64,000 nt of DNA from Pseudevernia furfuracea (GCA_022315425.1 JAIUPT010000039.1:496001-560000), one strand, 5' to 3'. Shown: positions 22,846 to 34,671, counted from the stretch's first letter. Translations and numbers: made by a program. Notes: generated from the letters alone by a model not told the origin.

Positions 22846-23438
22846 TCAAATTGGAGTGCTGGAAAGTAATCCAAAGGCTTCTGGGAACGCTTTCACGACG
22901 ACTTTCAGGCAGTCAAGAGACATTCTCCGCACAATGATTTGGTGAGGCTTGATGAGAGTCCCCGGGATACCTTTCACAAACCAATCGCGTCTTTCACAGA
23001 GGGAGTATAGATGCTGGTCGATTCCCGCAGGACCGATAAGAATGGCTCTTTTGTAATCATAGTTGAGAGGCGAATCCTTAGCATTGTCTAATAGGGATAT
23101 AAGCTCCACGTCAATTGATGCATTGATGATACCAGGCTATTAAATCTATTTTTAATAGAAGAGCATAGACCGAATTGAACGAAGACAGGTCGGACGTCGA
23201 TCGTTGTCATGAGATTTAATACTTTCCTTGTATTCTCACTTTTGAGTCCTAAGCCAGCGTAACAACTCACCATCGCAGCTTGCAGCATATGCCGTCGGGG
23301 TCATTCAGATGTATTGACTGGCTAGAGGCGTATGCAATTAGGTCACTTGGCGTATTGAGAATGTGAGGCGCTCGGATGGTTGACCCAAACGATCGAGTGA
23401 CTAGGACCAAGATAAGGTGCCGTGTCATACAACGGTGT
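22846..23438 (-). other. Possible coding remnant, unresolved
   Basis: On the - strand three pieces have protein-like composition: around 23270 (IHLNDPDGICCKLRW), around 23200 (VLNLMTTIDVRPVFVQFGL), and 22846-23085 (ILIGPAGIDQHLYSLCERRD, then SLDCLKVVVKAFPEAFGLL). The first two join through a plausible GTGAGT...ACAAG intron. The third does not join in phase with any donor I can find. It could be a small real gene or a decayed one. No family recognised. Confidence 0.25.
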
Positions 23439-26215
23439 CTATCTAGCACCAGAGCCAACACTACGATCGCTCGGCCCCTTCCAATAATCGTTTCGAGTCC
23501 TGTACGTCCTCGCCTGTTCCGCCTGACTCATGCCATGGGTGCTGCTCAGATAGTCCTGGAATGCTCGAGACATCTTCACTACTTGCTCCAGGTGGCGCGC
23601 GTGAAAAACGACCCTGCCTTTCCCGTCGCGCTCATTCTCATACTCCGCGAGCCCGACCGCGGTGTTGAAAGCTACATCGACCCAGTCGTTAGTGTGTGTC
23701 TACGGGAGAGAAAATCGTGCATACTTACCGTTCCGAATCTCACGCCCGTTCCAGCCGAGACTTTGCATCTCTTCGCTCTCTTTCGCGTAGTCGACCGTAC
23801 GCTGTGTGAACTTGATGCTCTCTTTCTCCCTTTCCAGCTTGTTGAAGAAGGTGTCCCAGATCTGGGCTCTCTGTTCGTCCGTGAAGTCCGGATAGTGGAT
23901 CACGACATGGATACGTGAGACGAACGCATCATCGAAAGTCCCCACACGATTAGTTGTAAGGAATAACAGTCCTTGATAGTACTCTAGCGCTCGCAGGAAG
24001 ATGGATACCAGAGTGTTGCGCTGTAGGTCCTGGCTGATACGTGACTCCAGATACACATCAGCTTCATCTAGGAGAAGGATCGCCTCCCACGATGTTGCTA
24101 AACTAAGCCACTTCATCAGCTCTCTTTCAACTATGTCCGGTTCAATACCGAGATCACCGCATGTCAGTGACAGTAAAGGGCGCCGCGTGATCTCGGCCAC
24201 GCACTCGGCTGTTGTTGTTTTACCGACGCCAGGTTTACCGTGCAGTAGAAATATTTGGCCCTCGCCTTTGTTGCGAACGAAATCTGCACTCCATGCATCG
24301 TCATTTTGGCTTTGCCTTGTGTAGCGGTGAGATAGGGCTTTGATCATAGCCTTGGCGTCTTCATCGAGGACCAAATCTTTTATCAGGTCAACTTGGAATT
24401 CGGGTTGCTTAATGTTGCCAACATCGAGGAGCTCTATGTATGTTTTGCTTAGTCGGTGTCGCAGAGTTAGGCTGGAGTATGATCTCACCCCATTCTCGAG
24501 TCTTGAGCACAAATGCCCATACCTTATTATCGCAAATTAGGTATTGCTCGGGTTCTAGTGACTCGCATTTGTAAGGATCGATGTCATCGTAAAGCCTGTA
24601 GGGGTCAGTGAAATCCGGCGACGCCTCAATCTTTTCTTCTTCAAAACTGTCTCGGCGTACGCGAATGTCACGAACACTGTCGTCGTCAACTTCAATCCTT
24701 CGGGTGGTGAGGCCGAGGCGTGGCTGCCGAGCTCGGTTCTCGTCGTAGTAAGCTTTGGTATCTATCATGACTCTTCCTCGTATCTTGCATAGTCAGCGAC
24801 TTTAGATCTCCATGTGTAGCCCGCGCGAGACTTACGTGTCTTCTTGGTACAGTAATCGTATCCCCGTGGTATTCCCTATAATTTCTTCTGGCCATTTCGA
24901 AAAACACTTTTCCTCGCTGAATGAGGAAATCTTCCGTAGACAGGGTAGGATGTACGCGCTTGTCGTACTTCAGGTACTCTTTTGGAAATATCGGAAGAGA
25001 CAGGATTGACTTCTCGCCATCAAAAGCAGGAATGTGCACAGTTCTACGGCGGCGACCCAATCGCTCACCATCAAAGTCTAGGGTCCAGACGACGACTTTT
25101 AGTCGCTTAGGTGGAGGTAAGCGCTCTTCATCGTCTGCATCTGAAATGACTTTAGGCCTGATCTTGCCATCCTCCTTCGTCCCCACCCGCCTGTCGTGCT
25201 CTTCGACAATGTGAGCTTTCAGTGTATTGCGGTCCCACGAGTACACGATGCTGCCGGGCCTGAACAGCAGCCAAACCCAGTCATATGTGCACATAGCGCA
25301 TGTCTCTCGGTGTCTTGCCGTTTCTCGCGACACAGCATCGCCATATCGCTGATGTATGAAATCAGTCAGATATGCAAGATGTTCATGTGCTGTAGAAGAC
25401 GCGCTTGCTTCTAGAGATGCAGATTGAGAAGCGGTTTGCTTCAACTCATCCCGGCGCCTTGCTAATTCTTCACGATAATGTAGAAGCATACTGAATGGCT
25501 CCTGAAGTGCGAGCTCATTGGCGCGAGGGGAAAGGGAGGGGTGGTAATGAACTATTTCTCTCAGAGTATCCAGCACAAATTGGGATCGAAGCGTCATATA
25601 TGTGCCAACATCGGCTAACACCTCTACAGGCTGCAAGGCGCTGTATCCGCGGGGTTTCTGTTGAATACTGTACGAAGGGAATTCTGGTACTGCATACATG
25701 GTAGTGATCTCGAAGATGCTTTCTTTGGAGCCTTCCGGTAGGTCTCGAGCATGGATAGTACGGATGGGGTCCTTATTTTGTAGCGACTTTTCAAAGCGTG
25801 GCGTCTTCCCACGCTGGAACTCGTGAGTATAATGATAGAACTCCGCTCTATATGACACATTGATGTCACTCTCGTTTTCATCACGAAATTGTGTTTCCTC
25901 GATCTCGCCTGGCTCCTTGCCACTTATTGGAGCCTGTTCGCTTGGATGAGGCTTATCAGGGTTCTCCGGGAGCTCTTCTTCCCATTCTATCACGTCGTCT
26001 GCAAATTCTAAGAATCCATTCATCAAGGTATCGAAGGACTTCTCAAAATTTCGACGCCATTTGTACTCTTTGCGCTTGAGAATTTCTTGACGAGCAACAC
26101 TGGGAGGCCTGTAATCCAATTCTGCTTCTGGCTTAACGTCTTCCTCTAGGGGCTGGCTAGCCTCAGCATTGTCACCCGTAGCCATAGAGTCCGTAGGATC
26201 GGTCTCCGTAGCCAT
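23439..26215 (-). CDS. AAA+ ATPase with DUF7025-type N-terminal region
   Basis: Four exons (26215-24836, 24783-24489, 24433-23729, 23671-23439) joined by introns of 52, 55 and 57 bp give 870 residues. Walker A is GKPGVGKTT (about 624-632). Walker B is ILLLDEADVYLE (about 677-688). Sensor 1 is LFLTTNRVG, and an arginine-finger region follows DAFVSRIHVVIHYPDF. Upstream, GRVMIDTKAYYDEN and YLICDNKVWAFVLKTREW are hallmarks of the DUF7025 region found before the ATPase domain in this ascomycete family. The first 140 residues are acidic and probably disordered. The family has no settled function; its members are expanded and variable. It is divergent from the STAND-like gene at 26827 with about 610 bp between starts, so shared promoter control is possible. 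Confidence 0.9.
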
Positions 26216-26826
26216 GGCTCTTTGGCAGTAATATGGAGGTGTTAGATGTTGCTGCAGGCGATCAAGACGGAAAGAAAGTGCGAATTATATCGGCAAAGCG
26301 ATTGTCTGGCCTGACAAGATAGGATGCTAGACAATTGTTGAACATACTATGTTACCACTCTCTTGATCTGAGATCTTTAATCATGAAACGTGGAACAAAT
26401 TGGTACACAAGAAGAAAATCCAATCTGCGGACAGGTCTTGCTAGCAGTGTTACAGTCGGTTTTTCCACTACGCAAATGGGGCGCTGCTCCGACGATTAAT
26501 GTCTCCTTTCGGTTAGTTCTTACAGGGGAGGGGTAAGCACTATGACCAAGATCTGCAGCACCTGCAGCTGCTAGCAGCTACAGCACCATTGGCTTGGTCG
26601 TACTCGTAACGTAGATAAGGAATCGCGCGTTTCTGTTCAACTAAGATGTGGGGGCTGGCAAGTCGCAGCCATCAGCCTTCGACGTAGACTGGAAGGCGTT
26701 CAATGTCAAACACTCATCGTTCTTTCCAAGTCTCCAGCACTTGAGCAAATGTATATCTCATCTGGCTCTTGCAGAACCTAAGTTAGCCTTAGGTCCTCCG
26801 TAAACTTATGTGGACCCCTCGCCGTT

Positions 26827-28918
26827 ATGGAGGCGGTTGAAGTTTTGAACAGGACTCGCGACTCGGAAGCTCATACACTGGTTCGACGATTTTCTCTCGA
26901 AGTTGCGCCAAATTTTACATATCCGCATGCGATCCATGCAGTCGCAGATTATAGTAGGCGGGAAAATGAAAATGAGGCTGCCAAGTGGCGGCCGCACTTC
27001 CAAGATCCGAACGCTGGCAGGTACGAGATTCACGAGCCGAGAGAAGCGAACTGCATCGGCTAATGCGCAGCTTCCCGGTATAGAAACTTAGAACTGAAGA
27101 GACTGGACGTGGAGGCGAAAGAGTTGGAGAAGATAATTAAATCCTGCCCACAAGCAGGCATTGGCGACAACTGGGGCTATGATCAAGTGCAGGCCGCTGT
27201 GACACAAGCGCAGAAAGCATACGAAACAAAGAGCCGAGCTTTTTCAGGGAAGCCACAGAAGATTTATCATGATGTGATGTGCAACCTTGACGCACACTCT
27301 GGAGTCCTCAGTATGATTCCCGAAGGTAATACATACGTATCGGTCGTGGCAGGTGCGGTCAAGACTCTTGTGAAGGTCAGTGAAGCCGAGTTCGCTATCT
27401 GTTTGGCAGGCTGGAATTCGGGTTGATCTCCTTCGTTAGGCATCAGTCAATCACCGCAGAAACATTGATGACCTGTCTCGAGCTCTCAGAGAAGTCAACG
27501 ATGAAGCCCACGCCTGCCTTCACGACACCGAATTAGTCAAGAGCGAAGCAACACAGATAGCCATCGCCAATTTCTATATAGCAACATTTCTCTTTTACGG
27601 CGACGCACTGCGATGGTTTCAATCGTCGAGCTCGAAAAAGATATGGCACAGCTTGGATGACAACTTCTCCGAGCGTTTTAAGAGACCTCTGGTAGACATA
27701 CAACGGCTATCGAAACTAGTCCAACGAGCTACATCCCTTGGCTCTGGAGCAGAACTCCGGGTGACGAGATTGGCAGTCGAAAGGGTGACCGAAGACGTGC
27801 GGGCTGGCCTGGAGGGTGTGGCTCGTGAGAATGCGGAGCTAAGAAGAAGCCAAGCACAACTCAAACTGGAACAAGAGAAGCAGGTATCCACTTTAGATCG
27901 CCTTAGTGACAAGGAAGTAATCAAGGCATTGGCCCAGGAAGTGTGGCGCCAGGCCGGAATATCTGGAACCGCACTATTAGTTGGCCAAAGAATGAATAGT
28001 CTGGATAGTCGATGCCCGGAAAGTCGTCATTCTAAATTCGGTATTCCCGTTGCCACTGCTGCGAAAGATGGCCGAGAAGGACCGCAAGGTGATGGAGACG
28101 AGGAAAGGCAGTTCTCAATAAACGATGTATCAAAATTGGTCGAACGCCTTCTTGGTAGTGTTACTCGTGGCATAAGATTACTTGAAGTTGGCGGTCCATC
28201 TGTCCTGGCACTGGATCAGCGCGTCGCCGTTGCTCTGGAACGCTGGACGCTTGATAATGTCTCTTCCTTGTTCTATCTGGAAGCTGCAGCGTACAGTGCT
28301 GAAGCACGCTTACCACAAGTCACTGTGGCAGCCGCAAGGATAGTCGATACCGCAGACAAGATTGGAGTTCCCACGATATCTTTCTTCTGTGACATTCCAC
28401 CCGGGAGTGAAGCTGACCAATCTCTGTCAGATGATGAGGTAGTCAGTGTTTCGCCGCCTCTTCTTGGCCTTGTCTATTCTATTATCTTCCAATTGACCCT
28501 CTTGCTTCCGCCTCTTACAGATATCGGATCTCTACTTACCGCTTCTCAAGTCGCTTCATTGAACACATCGTTTGGCGGCTGGCCCATCGCACTTGAAATA
28601 CTTTCTAAGCTTCTCACTATGGCACCTCCATTCCTTGTATGCGTAATCGACGGCTTCTACGCCTTCGAAAACCCTGGAATGGACTCGATGCCGACACATG
28701 AGCTCCTCAGCGTACTTCAGAACGCTATGGAAGAGGAGCAGAAAGTCCTCAAGGTCCTCTTTACAAATTCGAGACGGGCTTTCTCGCTGGTACAGGCGAT
28801 ACCCCAAGAAAGGAGGGAGATTGTCGAAGGTACGAGGACGGCTGGCAGTGGCAGAGGGAGGATGTCAGCTGGTCGTGCAGTTTTAGATTTGAGAATGGAC
28901 ATGACGCGAAACTTGTAA
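26827..28918 (+). CDS. STAND/NLR-like protein with DUF7708-type N-terminus, no Walker A seen
   Basis: Three exons (26827-27020, 27102-27375, 27440-28918) join in frame to 648 residues. The N-terminal part (YSVVAGAVKTLVKASVNHR, then FYIATFLFYGDALRWF) follows the helical DUF7708-type domain that precedes NTPase domains in fungal NLRs. A coiled coil follows (ARENAELRRSQAQLKLEQEK). The C-terminal half keeps a fold like the NTPase region: FFCDIPP, LVYSIIFQL, and a Walker-B-like FLVCVIDGF. I find no GxxxxGK[ST] P-loop. The end (TAGSGRGRMSAGRAVLDLRM) is low in complexity, and there are no repeats after it, so it may be a truncated or regulatory member. The first intron (81 bp, acceptor GAAGAG) is the least certain part. 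Confidence 0.7.
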
Positions 28919-29370
28919 TCTTTTTTCGCCCCACATCCGGGCTCGCATCCTGGCCAATATCCGGGGGACATTTAGAACACTGGTCAATACGAGAGGTGTC
29001 ATACCTAACCAAGATTAAGGCAGACCGGCGCACACATACAGACAATTTTTCAACATCGATGGGCTGGATTGTTTGAGTCTTAGCGGATCGAAAGAGTAGA
29101 CACGAGTGCGACAGGAGATATTTCTGAAAGAAGTGAAGATCCTGTTCGCTAACAACCCTACTCAAACAGCCCGGGGATAGCACCCGGATATGAGAATGCG
29201 CCAAGGCTCCTTCTGTCAATGTTTGAAATTGCCAGATATAGTATCTTACCGGCGATGGACTTCGCAGGAAAGCTTTATGGGACAAAGCGGGTCAAGGCTT
29301 CGATTTTTCGTTAACATGCATGGAAGGAAGAATGCAAACATTCAAGAACAATTAGCGTACTCCGTACGAG

Positions 29371-29645
29371 TACTCCTCTTTGCAAAACCCTTGGCGGGAG
29401 CGTCCCGCTGGCATCCTGCCCCGCAAATTTTTGCTGGGACCACGGCCAAATGCAAGCAGAAGGTATTTTCGTGATAGATAGATGTAGAATCGTTCAGATC
29501 TAAGGCCGTATATAATTCATTAGCCGGAAATGTCGATATAGCTTTCTTGTAGACCCTCAGAGTCCTACACGTCGCTGTCTCTGTCGCCATGCCACCGCCC
29601 ATACCAGAGCCAATTCGGGCCCAGTATAGCTATTGCAGTCCATTG
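29371..29645 (+). repeat. 275-bp dispersed repeat, copy A
   Basis: Runs from TACTCCTCTTTGCAAAACCC to GCAGTCCATTG and matches 51080-51359 in the same orientation with few differences. A conserved middle word is GTGATAGATAGATGTAGAATC. Non-coding on both strands by composition. It ends about 55 bp downstream of the NRPS-like stop codon, so it may supply 3' UTR sequence. Confidence 0.75.
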
Positions 29646-29699
29646 TGATCACTGTAGGGAAGAATCCTCTTCGGCTCTATAAGGACAAGTCTACTTGCC

Positions 29700-32600
29700 C
29701 TAGCATCGACATTCTCCCACACTATTCTCCCAGCTCTCCGGCTCTACAATCCACTTCACAATTCGCATCAAGGCCTCCAAAATACTCTCCACCTCAGCAG
29801 GTCGGAAAAACGCATCGTTATACGTCACGAGCACCTGCAACGTTTCCGCATCAAGCATACCGCAATGCCACGCGATCGCCACGTCGCCATGGCCCTGCCA
29901 ATCGACAAACTGTACCTTGGCATCCTTCTCCGACCGCAGCAGGGGCGCGAATTGAAAGAATTGCCGCTGGAGGATCTCGATGAGCATGTCCCCGTCTGTC
30001 TCGCCGAGCTGTTCCCGCAGCGCCAAGAGTGGCGTTCGGGCGTGTTCGGTCAGTCCGTCCTGTTCGTCTCGCATGCGCTGCAAGAGTGCCAAAACAGGTT
30101 CGTCTGGACGGATTTCGATCTTGTTGACGACGTACTCGATGGTTGGACCGGGTATGTCCATCGGATCCGGCAGGAGGCTTGCAATCTGGTTTTCCAGGAA
30201 CGGCCAAGAGCGGCAGAGCTGAGGGTTGACGAACAAAGCGTGGGATTCGCCAGTCTGGTGGGTGTTGAGGAGAGCGACCGCTGTCTTTACGACAACAACA
30301 TTAGATACCTTGTATTCGCTTTGTAGTCTAGCCGTCGGAGGGAGCTTTGCGCGTCTCGTGAAGCCCTTTACCCCCTGACTCGTACTTCCTTCAAGCAAGA
30401 TGCGATCACACGACATTTTTGGGCTGCCTGCATCATGTTCCTGGCTGGTTTTGTCGCCGTCCGGTACTTGAGAGCTATGGCGTGTTGGCCACAAAGCATG
30501 TCGTAGCTCGCCAAGACCCTTGAGTCGAGAGGCATGATGCTTCAGCGAAATCTGAGACTGAACTGATGTCCGATGACTGTAATATGCATTCGCAAACAGA
30601 TTGTATGAGGTCCGTGGAGGAAGTAACGCACGTTCATTGATCAAAACATTTCCGAGGTCTTCTAGAAACATGGAGAAGGAGGTCGCGTCGTATACAGAGT
30701 GATTGCCGTACACGACGAAAGCAGCACTGCCTTGGCTCTCCACAAAGGATACCGTAATATGGAAGAGAGGGACTATACAAGGGGTGGAATTCTCGCCTTC
30801 ATGCGGGGACAAGGCGAGCGTCTGAAGATCTTCTATATCTCCGACGGATTTCGCGTCCGTAATGGCGACTTCGAACCATCGGCTGCTGGGACGAATGATC
30901 ACATGCGAGTGATGACAAGAGCCGTGCCTTACCGCTACAGTGCGCAAGATGTCATGATTGGCTAATGTCTTTTTGAGTGCGGTGCGCAATTGATTTGTCA
31001 TCACGTTAGGACATGTAAACGTCACTCTGAAACGCCCTGAGCGAAGGCCTGACTGATCCAGCATCAGTTGACCAAAATCCCAGACTGGAAGAACATCTTC
31101 GACGTCCTCGTCCCAAGACAGACCAAGGCCGTGGAGCCTTCGCTCCACTGCCTCCCGAATGTGTGTGAATTCAGCTGAATCACCACAAGCGTGTACTACG
31201 TCGCCGACACCGGGGGCTGATTGACGGTTCGTGATATGTGAAACCCTTGCTGGCAGCCTCTCATGTTTGCTGTCGAGAAGCTGCGCCTGCGCTTTGATAT
31301 TGGGATTTTTATTAAGCTCTTCGAGGCTGATGACTTTTCCAAGTTCGTTTCTCACCTGGTGTCGGAATCTCATCACTGTGACACTGTCAACAAGGCCTTC
31401 AAGCGACATCGCTGGCAGAATCCGGTCTTTTTGCATGCCTAGAAAATGAGCCCATATGCGGGTCAGTGCAGCCTCTGTCGATTCCGGATTCGTCAATTCC
31501 GTTGACTCGTTGGAATTTCGTCCCAATAAATCTTGTACCAGGCGTCTTAGATCTACTTTGCGCACTTTGCCAGTTGCCGTTCTAGGGAAATCGTCAATGC
31601 CAAGATCTCTCAGATCAATGACTCTTTCGAGCGCGAAGGTTCCTCCTAAGTTTTGGATGACATGTTCTTGAAGCCGAAATTTGGAGACGTTACATCCATT
31701 GGCCATCTTCACAACAGCCACTGGCACCTCACCAGCGACATCGTCAGGAATACCAACAACTTGAGACGTAAGGTTTTCAATCTGATCCAAAACTTTTTCT
31801 ATGGTCGGTGGCGCGATATTCGTTCCTGCTCGGATGATCATGTCCTTGTATCGTCCCAGGATTGATATTTCGCCAGTCTCCGCCATGATGGCTTGATCGC
31901 CTGTGATATGCCATAACCCAGCCTCATCAGTGTAGAAAGCGGAATTGTCGCCTCCGATGTATTCACTAATAATCGTCATGCTACCCACGTGCAGTTCGCC
32001 GACCTCTCCTCTTTTCAGGGGTGCTCGTGAGCCTGGCATACAGATACGCGCTCTGGCACCAGGAGCCATCCGACCAGAGGGAAGAGCATCGGACGCCTTA
32101 TTGCTTGGTTGGAAAGGTCCGGTAATGAATCCGCTCTCGGTCAAGCCATAAGAGTTTGTGACCTGGCTTACGTGCAGAATATTGTGACACAAACGAACGT
32201 CGGCGGCGGACACGGCGGTACCGCTGAGTTTAATGAGAGTAAGAGAAGAGGTTTTCCCAGCGGATAGTGCCGAGGCATCCAACAGGGCGTGTAGCATAGA
32301 TGGTACTAGTAACGTGTCTGTGCATTGTTCTCGCTCAATAGCCTCGAGTGTCGACTGAGCATCGAATTGCTTGTTGGGATATACCACAGTGCCTCCGACA
32401 GGCCAGATAGGGAGAGACTCGATGACACCGCCGAGATAGAACAATGGCATGACATTGCACGACTTCCGATTCTCGTCAAGCTCGAAGTTAAGCGCCGCCG
32501 AGTGGCACATGGCGGCGATAGTTCTGTTGGAATGAGCGCAACCTTTAGGCAGTGAGGTAGTGCCGCTAGTGAAGACGATAAGAGCGGTATCATCCATGCC

Positions 32601-33245
32601 TTGATCTCCTGCTTTGAGTTTTGGGGCGTGTGGCATTTGGAGGAAGTCGTCAAGTGCTTCCCATCCAGTCATCCCACAACCGCTAGCTACCAGCCTGATA
32701 CTGATCCCTTGGACCTGCGATGGAGCATTCATAGAAAGCTGTCTGGTGATTGAATCGTCATGGACGACCAAAGCACCGATTTCCAAAAAGCTTAGCATAT
32801 GCTCTAGCTCGTGTGTTCTGATTGCTATGGCCGGATTTATTGGAACAAAAGGACAACCAAGCTTGGCCGCGGCCCATAAGCATAAGCCCCATTCGGCACA
32901 TTTATGAAGAAGGACGACAAGGGCGCTTCCTCTGCACAATCCACGCCGTGCGAGGGTGGATGCCAGACGCTCTGATGCGTCCTCCAGCTGCGCATAGGTC
33001 CAGCGCAGATATCTTTGGTCATGGATTGCTGGAAACTTCAACGCGGGGAGCAGATTGAAAGGTTGATGGCAAGATACAAGGGCAAGCTTTTCTGGGTGTC
33101 GGCGTGCTGACTGGGAGAGGATGTGGTAAAGGCTTAGAGTGGGAGGAGGAATGTGTTGCCCACGATCTTCGGCGACCAAACAGGTCTCTACAGTGTCAAA
33201 GCTTGTTGTTGTACCTTTGATCTCGAAAGTGGCGCTATCCGACAT
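29700..33245 (-). CDS. NRPS-like enzyme: adenylation, carrier and condensation-type domains
   Basis: Single exon of 1181 residues, starting at the ATG at 33245 (upstream codons in frame are not ATG). The adenylation domain spans about 40-565. Its motifs are LIVFTSGTTSLPKGC (222-236), NSYGLTESG (A5), LWHITGD (A7), GRYKDMIIRAGTNIAP (A8) and PRTATGKVRKVDLRR (A10). The carrier domain has Ser621 in GLVDSVTVM for the phosphopantetheine arm. The rest, about 690-1181, is a condensation-like domain whose active motif reads NHSVYDA (848-854): the second His and the Asp of HHxxxDG are kept, the first His and Gly are not. By family logic it activates a carboxylic acid, loads it on the carrier, and passes it to an acceptor. 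No transporter, regulator or tailoring gene is adjacent, so it looks like a lone enzyme rather than part of a cluster. Confidence 0.9.
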   Translation of the reverse strand: MSDSATFEIKGTTTSFDTVETCLVAEDRGQHIPPPTLSLYHILSQSARRHPEKLALVSCHQPFNLLPALKFPAIHDQRYLRWTYAQLEDASERLASTLARRGLCRGSALVVLLHKCAEWGLCLWAAAKLGCPFVPINPAIAIRTHELEHMLSFLEIGALVVHDDSITRQLSMNAPSQVQGISIRLVASGCGMTGWEALDDFLQMPHAPKLKAGDQGMDDTALIVFTSGTTSLPKGCAHSNRTIAAMCHSAALNFELDENRKSCNVMPLFYLGGVIESLPIWPVGGTVVYPNKQFDAQSTLEAIEREQCTDTLLVPSMLHALLDASALSAGKTSSLTLIKLSGTAVSAADVRLCHNILHVSQVTNSYGLTESGFITGPFQPSNKASDALPSGRMAPGARARICMPGSRAPLKRGEVGELHVGSMTIISEYIGGDNSAFYTDEAGLWHITGDQAIMAETGEISILGRYKDMIIRAGTNIAPPTIEKVLDQIENLTSQVVGIPDDVAGEVPVAVVKMANGCNVSKFRLQEHVIQNLGGTFALERVIDLRDLGIDDFPRTATGKVRKVDLRRLVQDLLGRNSNESTELTNPESTEAALTRIWAHFLGMQKDRILPAMSLEGLVDSVTVMRFRHQVRNELGKVISLEELNKNPNIKAQAQLLDSKHERLPARVSHITNRQSAPGVGDVVHACGDSAEFTHIREAVERRLHGLGLSWDEDVEDVLPVWDFGQLMLDQSGLRSGRFRVTFTCPNVMTNQLRTALKKTLANHDILRTVAVRHGSCHHSHVIIRPSSRWFEVAITDAKSVGDIEDLQTLALSPHEGENSTPCIVPLFHITVSFVESQGSAAFVVYGNHSVYDATSFSMFLEDLGNVLINERALLPPRTSYNLFANAYYSHRTSVQSQISLKHHASRLKGLGELRHALWPTRHSSQVPDGDKTSQEHDAGSPKMSCDRILLEGSTSQGVKGFTRRAKLPPTARLQSEYKVSNVVVVKTAVALLNTHQTGESHALFVNPQLCRSWPFLENQIASLLPDPMDIPGPTIEYVVNKIEIRPDEPVLALLQRMRDEQDGLTEHARTPLLALREQLGETDGDMLIEILQRQFFQFAPLLRSEKDAKVQFVDWQGHGDVAIAWHCGMLDAETLQVLVTYNDAFFRPAEVESILEALMRIVKWIVEPESWENSVGECRC

Positions 33246-33660
33246 GTTGAACAAGATTAGTTCAACTAATAGAGTAACTTGTTCAAAGCGACAGGCTTTT
33301 GCAGACAAACAGATGAAACTCAAAAAGGTTTTGGAAAGGGGGCTATAATTGTGCTAACTTCTGTTGTTGCTCAATGATTGATAGACGATCATAAATGAGC
33401 TTTGCAACGGACCTTGTACACATGAAAGAGACAACATACTTTGAGATGTGAGTGCGTAGGGGAAGATCCAGTCGGGATGAAGGAATAAATCATTTCACGC
33501 TTCACGTATCAGCTGATAGATCTCGTTTGTAAGCATGATTGCATGATCAGACATCTTCGGGATTAAGTTCGCAAATAGGAGCCGATGGCTCGATTAGGGA
33601 TGCAGCTCGCAACAAGGGATGCAGCTCGCAACGAATACAAAAAACGATGAGGGGTAGATG
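33246..33660. other. Upstream region of the NRPS-like gene
   Basis: No gene supported. An 18-bp direct duplication (GGGATGCAGCTCGCAAC) sits at about 33598-33634. Confidence 0.35.
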
Positions 33661-33856
33661 TCGGACTGTGTCTAGGCCATTCCATACATGTTCTAGCGTT
33701 CTTCCATACATGTCGACTGCATGTCGACTGCATGTCGTAGTTTGCTTCTACACCGATGTTTGTAGCATTTCTTTGTTATCCATGAGGTCTTATACCTCAT
33801 GGATCCCACCATAGATCTACATGCTTTCTATCCTTCATCCACTGTAGCCTATGACA
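33661..33856 (-). repeat. MITE-like repeat, copy 3
   Basis: Reverse-complement copy of the repeats at 16900 and 22391. It runs from TCGGACTGTGTCTAGG to CCTATGACA. It carries an extra internal stretch of about 45 bp that includes short CATGTCGACTG duplications. It lies between the NRPS-like gene and the retrotransposon. Confidence 0.7.
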
Positions 33857-34220
33857 GTAGAGAGGGGTAAGATAGAAAGTAGACAACTAGGCCGAGGCAC
33901 ATGTTTGATAAGGGGTAGCTTGGCGCCCAGAAGACAACATGTACCCACCACTCACCTGGAGCTCGAGTGGCCGTAGTCGCTAAAGCGATTAAGTGTTAGC
34001 TGAGCAGAGATGAGACTTCGGTGACAATCAGTTTTCACTCACCAGTGAAACCTAAGGGGGGTGATGCGTTGTTCCCCTTGAACTCCCAATGGTCACGCTG
34101 CAGTCGTCCTTAATTGTTATTCTCGCTCTATAGAATCGTGAGTCGAAAGACATCAATTAAAGAGATATTCTGCTCGTCTATATTATCTGATACGACTAAG
34201 TAACGTTTATTCTTCGTCTA

Positions 34221-34373
34221 TTAGTGTCCTTAATTCGCACGTGACAAAGACTCAACTGGGCAACATGAGGCTATACAGAACTCGTAGATGTGATTGAGCC
34301 GTTCAACGCCAGGATTCTGAGCCAACAGAGGCCTGAGCAGGCGTGTTCTCGTACCCCAGCGCTAGAAAAACTC
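34221..34373 (-). repeat. Split direct repeat A (outer, 3' end of element)
   Basis: 153 bp, starting TTAGTGTCCTTAATTCGCAC and ending GCGCTAGAAAAACTC. Repeated at 34672-34824; most differences are transitions. Confidence 0.85.
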
Positions 34374-34470
34374 CTATGCTTGTAGAAGCATAGACCTGAA
34401 GTGAAAAACGAAGCTATATACATGTAGAAACGCCGTGAATACATGTAAAAACAGGTGTGGGTGGGCGAGA

Positions 34471-34660
34471 CGAAAGAATGCTATTGCTCTGAAAGAGATC
34501 AATTCGAATAAAGAGTCAAACGCAGATGAAATGCAACTACTTATGCTACTCTCAAATGAGATCTGTTCTCTGCAAAGGACACGTCTATTAAATTCAAAAA
34601 TAGTATGCAATCAACATGCTATACGCGAGTGCGAGATTAAGACTCACTAATTCTCTGTCA
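34471..34660 (-). repeat. Split direct repeat B (inner copy)
   Basis: 190 bp, starting CGAAAGAATGCTATTGCTC and ending TTCTCTGTCA. Repeated at 38907-39096 with differences that are mostly C/T and G/A. Confidence 0.85.
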
Positions 34661-34671
34661 AGTCGGATCAA

